Positions 14,630 to 18,871 of a stretch of 18,871 nucleotides of DNA are shown in pieces; the stretch's first letter is position 1, and each line of letters starts with the position of its first letter. The notes below the pieces were generated by a model that was not told the origin of the DNA, did not search any database, and was given only the letters and a program-made list of their open reading frames with translations. Source of the stretch: Sutterellaceae bacterium. Lineage in GTDB: Bacteria > Pseudomonadota > Gammaproteobacteria > Burkholderiales > Burkholderiaceae_F. The stretch is from positions 1-18,871 of the forward strand of contig JAUNOJ010000007.1 of assembly GCA_030531135.1 (NCBI GenBank), read 5' to 3'. The translations under genes were made by a program, and so were the position numbers.

Positions 14630-14652
14630 AAGGGACACAAACGATGTCCCTT
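14630..14652 (-). repeat. 8-bp hairpin between fnr and the kinase gene
   Basis: AAGGGACA (14630-14637) and TGTCCCTT (14645-14652) pair around a 7-nt loop in the 53-nt gap. No T-tract follows on the minus strand, so this is not a typical terminator. It may be an RNA-stability or processing stem, or a weak operator. Confidence 0.45.
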
Positions 14653-14662
14653 ACGGGTTAAA

Positions 14663-15466
14663 TTACATTTCGTCGCCCAACGAATCGATGCCGCTTGCTG
14701 CGGGCTTGATATGGTGCGTATGGCTGTTGTTGCCGAAGGTCTGACCGCTCACAATGGCGCGCAATCCTTCAAAGTCCATAATTTGCACGTGCTTTTGGTT
14801 CACAATGATGAGATTGTCGTGCGAAAAGCGTGAAAGCACGCGGCTCACGGTTTCAAGCTTTAATCCGAGATAAGAGCCGATTTCGGCACGCGTCATGCGA
14901 AGCACGAATTCGCTTCTGGAATAACCGCGTTGCTCAAAACGCTGCGAGAGATTCAAAATAAAGGCGGCCAAACGTTCTTCGGCGTGCATCGAACCCAAAA
15001 GGAGCATCACGCCGTTTTGACGCACGATTTCCATCGACAAAAGCTTCTGGAAATGCAGATTCATGGCGTGCATGTCTTGCGAGATGTCCTGCATATATTC
15101 ATAAGGCAGAATGCAGACTTCGGTATCTTCCAAAGCAATCAGGTCGCTCGAATACACCATGCCGGCCAAACCGTCCAGGCCCACGATGTCGCCCGACATG
15201 TGAAAGCTCGTGACCTGTTCGCGACCGTCGGAACTCATCACGGCGCTCTTTAAAAAGCCCAAACGAATGGCGTAGAGGGCTTCGAACTTGTCGCCTGCGC
15301 GATAAAGCGCTTCGCCGCGCTTGATGCGCTTGCGGGTGCTCACCATTTCTTCGAGACGTTCGATTTCCTTGAGACTCAAGCCCAACGGCAAGCACAATTC
15401 ACGCAAATTGCAGTTGGAGCAAGCCACGCGCAACGTAGCCATATTGATGTTGGGGTTATTCATCAT
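14663..15466 (-). CDS. fnr: FNR-family anaerobic transcription regulator with [4Fe-4S] cluster
   Basis: 267 aa, CRP/FNR superfamily. Cysteines C16, C19 and C25 (CX2CX5C) plus C118 match the four cluster ligands of E. coli FNR, so this should be an oxygen-labile dimer that switches on anaerobic genes. The cyclic-nucleotide-fold domain spans about 35-150. The C-terminal winged helix carries E205-S208-R209 (ETVSR), the recognition residues for TTGAT half-sites. The C-terminal tail (from about 240) is longer than usual and contains HTHH. Start codons at 15466 and 15463 are tandem ATGs with no strong SD. It is divergent from hemN, with a perfect FNR box between them, so self-control and hemN control are both likely. 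Confidence 0.92.
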   Translation of the reverse strand: MMNNPNINMATLRVACSNCNLRELCLPLGLSLKEIERLEEMVSTRKRIKRGEALYRAGDKFEALYAIRLGFLKSAVMSSDGREQVTSFHMSGDIVGLDGLAGMVYSSDLIALEDTEVCILPYEYMQDISQDMHAMNLHFQKLLSMEIVRQNGVMLLLGSMHAEERLAAFILNLSQRFEQRGYSRSEFVLRMTRAEIGSYLGLKLETVSRVLSRFSHDNLIIVNQKHVQIMDFEGLRAIVSGQTFGNNSHTHHIKPAASGIDSLGDEM

Positions 15467-15495
15467 ATGCGGTATAAACCTTTTGCTTGAGTTTC

Positions 15496-15570
15496 AAAAA
15501 AAACGTGAGCCAATCTTGGCAACACCTAATAAAAAAATAATCTGAAGTCGGTAAACTCGCTCTCACGTTT
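15496..15570 (-). repeat. 9-bp inverted repeat followed by a T-tract in the fnr leader
   Basis: AAACGTGAG (15501-15509) and CTCACGTTT (15562-15570) are exact reverse complements 52 nt apart. The intervening region contains a smaller dyad GCCAA-TC-TTGGC at 15509-15520. Read on the minus strand, the second arm runs into TTTTTTTT (15496-15503), 30 nt before fnr. It could be an attenuator or a paired operator; the large loop makes either uncertain. Confidence 0.35.
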
Positions 15571-15660
15571 GACAAGAAACCCCCATTGACAAGGGCTTTT
15601 CGAACATAAAAGCAGTGCGACTTCAAACGATTTCGCCTACCTTTTACAAATGACCGCATG

Positions 15661-15674
15661 TTGATTAGCATCAA
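15661..15674 (+). promoter_or_regulatory. Perfect FNR box upstream of hemN
   Basis: TTGATTAGCATCAA equals the FNR consensus TTGAT-N4-ATCAA. It is flanked by GCATG and CATGC, which extends the dyad. It lies 68 nt before the hemN ATG. A TAATAA-like -10 near 15696-15701 would place the box near -41, a class II activating position. It may also act on fnr. Confidence 0.85.
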
Positions 15675-15741
15675 ACATGCGGAAAGTAATTGCAATAATA
15701 ACAGTTCATTTGGCTTTTGTCATAGACACAAGGAGCTAATA

Positions 15742-17142
15742 ATGCTTAATCCGGCAACCAGCGGCGTCGAGCTTCCCGATGATGCGCTCTTAAAGAAGTT
15801 TGACGTACCCGCTCCGCGCTATACGTCGTATCCCACGGCCGACCGTTTCCATAGAGAGTATGGCGTTGCCGACTACGAAGCGGCTTTAAAGAGTCGTAAC
15901 GTCAATCCGAACAAAAACGGCCTTTCTTTGTACTGCCACATTCCGTTTTGTAACGACGTGTGCTTCTATTGCGGTTGCAACAAGGTCGTGACGCGCGACC
16001 ATGAACGTAGCAAGGAATACATGGAAGTCCTGTTGCAGGAAGCCGATTTGGTGAAAAGCTTCCTGACGGGGCCCGAAACGCTCGAGCAGCTCCACTGGGG
16101 CGGCGGTACGCCCACCTTTTTGACCGATGACGAAATCCTTTATTTGATGGGCGAAATCCAAAAGCGTTTCCCCTTTGAAAAAGACGGCGAATTTTCCATC
16201 GAAGTCGATCCGCGTTCTTGCCCGGTGAGCAAAGTCAAGACCTTGCGCCAGGCCGGTTTCAATCGCATGAGCTTGGGTGTTCAGGACTTCAATTTGGACG
16301 TGCAAAAGGCCGTCAATCGCGTTCAGCCTTTTGAACTCGTGCGCGAAGTCTTGGAAGGCGCTCGCGACAACGGCTTTGAGTCGATCAACATGGACTTGAT
16401 CTATGGGCTTCCTAAACAAACGCGCGACACGTTTAAGCGCACGATCGAACAGGTCATTGAATTGAGTCCCGATCGTATTGCGCTTTATCACTATGCGCAC
16501 CTGCCCAATATCTTTAAGCCGCAACGTCGCATCTTCCCGGAAGATTTGCCCGGCGCGCAAGAGCGCGTCAACATCATGTTCGATGCGATTCGCACGTTGA
16601 CCGCCAACGGCTATCGGTATATCGGCATGGATCACTTTGCCAAGGAAACGGACGAATTGAGTATTGCTCAGGTCAAGGGCACGATTCAGCGCAACTTCCA
16701 GGGCTACTCCACCCGTGCCGAGTGCGACATGGTGGCTTTGGGGGCAAGTTCTATTAGCTTTGTCGACAACAACTACGCTTGCAACCCGCGCGAAATCGAC
16801 GATTACTACGCAGCGATTCGTGCCGGCAAACTCGGCACCTGCCGCGGCTTCAAGTTAAATGACGACGATAAACTTCGTCGCGCCGTCATCATGACGATCA
16901 TGTGCCGCTTTGAACTCGACAAGCGTGAAATCGAAGCCGAGTTCGGGATCAACTTTGACGAAACGTTTGCGCATGAATTGAAGAAACTGCAGGCCTACGT
17001 CAAGCACGAACTCGTGGAATTGACGCAAGACAAGATTATTGTGAGCGCCAAGGGCAAGATCTTCGTGCGTGCGGTTGCCATGCAGTTTGACCGTTATTTG
17101 CGCGAGTCGGATCGCGCCGGCGGCTACTCCAAGATCGCCTAA
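15742..17142 (+). CDS. hemN: Oxygen-independent coproporphyrinogen III dehydrogenase (radical SAM)
   Basis: 466 aa, cytoplasmic. It converts coproporphyrinogen III to protoporphyrinogen IX without oxygen, using S-adenosylmethionine, the haem step needed for the c-type cytochrome encoded nearby. The radical-SAM cluster motif is C70, C74, C77 within HIPFCNDVCFYCGCNK; C79 also matches E. coli HemN, as do the N-terminal PRYTSYPTA motif and GGGTPTFL. The length is close to the 457 aa of E. coli HemN. The start at 15742 has AAGGAG 7 nt upstream; the longer in-frame start at 15658 would begin next to the FNR box and is rejected. It is divergent from fnr, presumably FNR-activated, and ends before a terminator at 17182. 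Confidence 0.97.
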   Translation: MLNPATSGVELPDDALLKKFDVPAPRYTSYPTADRFHREYGVADYEAALKSRNVNPNKNGLSLYCHIPFCNDVCFYCGCNKVVTRDHERSKEYMEVLLQEADLVKSFLTGPETLEQLHWGGGTPTFLTDDEILYLMGEIQKRFPFEKDGEFSIEVDPRSCPVSKVKTLRQAGFNRMSLGVQDFNLDVQKAVNRVQPFELVREVLEGARDNGFESINMDLIYGLPKQTRDTFKRTIEQVIELSPDRIALYHYAHLPNIFKPQRRIFPEDLPGAQERVNIMFDAIRTLTANGYRYIGMDHFAKETDELSIAQVKGTIQRNFQGYSTRAECDMVALGASSISFVDNNYACNPREIDDYYAAIRAGKLGTCRGFKLNDDDKLRRAVIMTIMCRFELDKREIEAEFGINFDETFAHELKKLQAYVKHELVELTQDKIIVSAKGKIFVRAVAMQFDRYLRESDRAGGYSKIA

Positions 17143-17181
17143 CAGGTAAAGCAGACACATTTGTTTGCGCAATTGACTGCA

Positions 17182-17222
17182 AAATCCCGCCTTTCTTGTG
17201 TAAAGAGGGCGGGATTTCTTGT
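17182..17222 (+). terminator. Intrinsic terminator of hemN
   Basis: AAATCCCGC (17182-17190) pairs with GCGGGATTT (17209-17217). The stem is extended by four more pairs including wobbles and is followed by TTTCTTGTCT, 40 nt past the hemN stop. Confidence 0.8.
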
Positions 17223-17228
17223 CTGTCG

Positions 17229-17282
17229 GTGCAAAAGCCGTGCTACATTTCTCGTCATCTTTATTACATCAAAGTTTTGCAC
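17229..17282. repeat. 8-bp inverted repeat upstream of sbcB
   Basis: GTGCAAAA (17229-17236) and TTTTGCAC (17275-17282) are exact reverse complements 38 nt apart, between the hemN terminator and the sbcB start. The sbcB promoter should be in this segment but has no clear consensus. The repeat could be chance. Confidence 0.25.
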
Positions 17283-17303
17283 ATACAAAACCTAGTTTGA
17301 AGC

Positions 17304-18830
17304 ATGGCATTTACTCCCAATCCTCCGACGATTTACTGGCACGATTACGAAACTTTCGGTTTGACCCGACATCTTGACCGCCCGGCACAGTTTGCCGGGA
17401 TGCGCACCGATATGGAAATGAATCCGGTCGGTGACCCCGATCTCTGGTACTGCAAACCGAGTCCGGATTATCTCCCTCAGGCTCAGGCCTGTATGCTGAC
17501 CGGCATCACGCCGCAGTTGGCAGCTGCAAAAGGTATGCCCGAAGCCGAATTTGCCCGCGCCATTCACAGGCGCTTCAATACGCCGGGCACGCTCGTGATC
17601 GGTTACAACAACTTCAAGTTTGACGACGAAGTCTCCCGCGCGCTTTTCTGGCGCAATCTTCTCGATATGTATTCGCATCAGCACCGCTTCGGCTGCTCGC
17701 GTTGGGACTTGTATCCCTTTGTGTTGGCCGTCTGGGCCTTGCGTGACGAAGGCATCGTGTGGCCCACGCGCGAAAGCGACGATCCGGAAATTGCCAAGCT
17801 TGTAACCTTCCGCTTGGAAAAACTCACCAAAGCCAACGGCATCGTGCACTCGCACGCGCACGACGCATTAAGCGATGTGGAAGCCACGGCTTTGTTTGCC
17901 AAATTGATTTCGCAAAAGCAACCGAGACTTTGGCAGTGGGCCTTGGCCAATCGCAGCAAGGATGCCGTTTCCAAAGCGCTCACAAGCGGAGAGCCCTGCG
18001 TTTTGATCGATCCTTCGGTCGGACAAAAGGGCGGATTCCTGCGCTTTGTCTTGGCCGTGGCCACGCACCCGGTGAATCGCAACGAAGTGATCGCTTGGGA
18101 CTGCCGGTACGATCCGTCCGTTTTAAAGTCGATGTCCTCTGAAGAAATGTGGCGCTTGGCTTTTGCTCCCAAGACGATGCGCGAAGACAACGAAGAACGC
18201 TTGCCGCTGTGTCGTGTGAGAACCAATCAGTCGCCTTTTGTGTGTGCGGACTTGCGCATCATCAATCAAAGAGTGCGTCAGCGCTTCAATATCAATATGG
18301 ACGAAGTGCTGGAAAACGCCAAAAAACTCACCCAGATCATCCCCTTGATTCAGGGAACGGGGGCCGAAGCGCTCCAAGACAAGCGCGGCGAACGTCAGGC
18401 GGCCGACGATGTCGATTTGGAACTTTACGAAGGTTTTGTCGGGGACTTGGATCGCGATGTGGCTAAGGACCTGGCGAAGCTCTCTCCGCAAGAACTCGCG
18501 GAAAAGGTGCACGACGGGCGCGTGAATTTTGACGATCCGCGTTTGGACGAACTGCTTTTCAGACTGCGCGCACACAGCTATCCCGAAACGCTCGATGAAG
18601 AAGAAATGAAGCGCTATAGAAAAATGGCGCATCGCATGATTTCGGGCGAAATGAAAGACCGCATCAGTCTCGAAGACTACTTTGAGAAGATCGACGCGTT
18701 GGCCGATGAAAATGCTCAGGCCGAAGAGGAGGGCACGATCAGCCCCGAAAAGGCCGAGCGTCGCCAAGAGATTTTGGATGCGCTTTATAACTGGGGCGAG
18801 TTTGTGGGCGAGTTTGCCGAAGGTCACTAA
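17304..18830 (+). CDS. sbcB: Exodeoxyribonuclease I
   Basis: 508 aa, cytoplasmic 3'-5' single-strand DNA exonuclease used in recombination and mismatch repair. The DEDDh exonuclease residues are visible: D14 and E16 (WHDYETFG), an aspartate at 107-108 (GYNNFKFDDE), and H186/D191 (HDALSDVEAT), at the same spacing as E. coli ExoI. The SH3-like and C-terminal helical domains follow. The protein is some 30 residues longer than the 475-aa E. coli enzyme, partly through an acidic segment near residues 470-485 (DENAQAEEEG). The SD is weak. An ATG appears 18 nt after its stop, so it probably shares a transcript with the next gene. No link to the respiratory genes is apparent. Confidence 0.95.
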   Translation: MAFTPNPPTIYWHDYETFGLTRHLDRPAQFAGMRTDMEMNPVGDPDLWYCKPSPDYLPQAQACMLTGITPQLAAAKGMPEAEFARAIHRRFNTPGTLVIGYNNFKFDDEVSRALFWRNLLDMYSHQHRFGCSRWDLYPFVLAVWALRDEGIVWPTRESDDPEIAKLVTFRLEKLTKANGIVHSHAHDALSDVEATALFAKLISQKQPRLWQWALANRSKDAVSKALTSGEPCVLIDPSVGQKGGFLRFVLAVATHPVNRNEVIAWDCRYDPSVLKSMSSEEMWRLAFAPKTMREDNEERLPLCRVRTNQSPFVCADLRIINQRVRQRFNINMDEVLENAKKLTQIIPLIQGTGAEALQDKRGERQAADDVDLELYEGFVGDLDRDVAKDLAKLSPQELAEKVHDGRVNFDDPRLDELLFRLRAHSYPETLDEEEMKRYRKMAHRMISGEMKDRISLEDYFEKIDALADENAQAEEEGTISPEKAERRQEILDALYNWGEFVGEFAEGH

Positions 18831-18848
18831 TATATAAAGAGGAAAAAC

Positions 18849-18871
18849 ATGACACAAAAGACATACGAAAA
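18849..18871 (+). CDS. 5' end of a downstream gene (partial)
   Basis: An ATG at 18849 is preceded by AAAGAGG at a 6-nt spacing. Seven codons (MTQKTYE) are visible before the window ends. The product cannot be identified. The 18-nt gap to sbcB suggests an operon. Confidence 0.65.

Noticed and set aside
1..18871. CRISPR arrays, insertion sequences, tRNA or rRNA genes, prophage
   Set aside because: No regularly spaced repeats, transposase or integrase frames, or cloverleaf or rRNA-like sequences were found on reading.

Overview
The window looks like a chromosomal segment of an anaerobic, gut-type betaproteobacterium, probably Burkholderiales and most likely Sutterellaceae (Sutterella or Parasutterella-like). 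The pointers are two trimeric porins of the betaproteobacterial type, a split flavocytochrome c made of a tetrahaem cytochrome and a Tat-exported flavin subunit, a TtrS-like sensor kinase, and a divergent fnr/hemN pair. The genus is inferred from gene content only. No rRNA, tRNA, CRISPR array, insertion sequence or phage gene was seen.

Left part (1-3391). The end of a possible upstream gene is followed by an ABC ATPase and a MacB/FtsX-like permease with a histidine-rich periplasmic stretch, which suggests a metal-linked (zinc-type) exporter or lipoprotein system. It converges, one base apart, on a MATE efflux gene that is broken by a frameshift and an apparent deletion of about 40 bp.

Porin part (3500-6450). 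Two paralogous porin genes lie in tandem on the minus strand, each with its own terminator. Both have the same promoter layout, an upstream palindromic element, a poly-G tract of 8 or 9 Gs, and a 5' leader that folds into a long two-part hairpin. The two leaders differ mainly by paired, compensating changes, which supports a conserved RNA structure. The hairpin is followed by a U-tract, and its loop can pair with a segment just before the ribosome binding site. This is the best candidate for an undescribed regulatory system here.

Middle (6650-14610). A minus-strand group (MFS transporter, Tat-exported iron-sulfur flavoprotein, aldo/keto reductase) diverges from a plus-strand pair (tetrahaem cytochrome c, Tat-exported FAD reductase). 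The pair converges on a minus-strand two-component system whose kinase has a PhnD-like periplasmic sensor. A plausible reading is one respiratory module: the kinase senses an organic electron acceptor, and the cytochrome and flavoprotein reduce it in the periplasm. The flavoprotein lacks the residues expected of a fumarate reductase, so its substrate is unknown.

Right part (14660-18871). An FNR-family oxygen sensor diverges from hemN (oxygen-independent haem synthesis). A perfect FNR box lies between them, upstream of hemN. After a terminator comes sbcB (exonuclease I), then the first codons of another gene.
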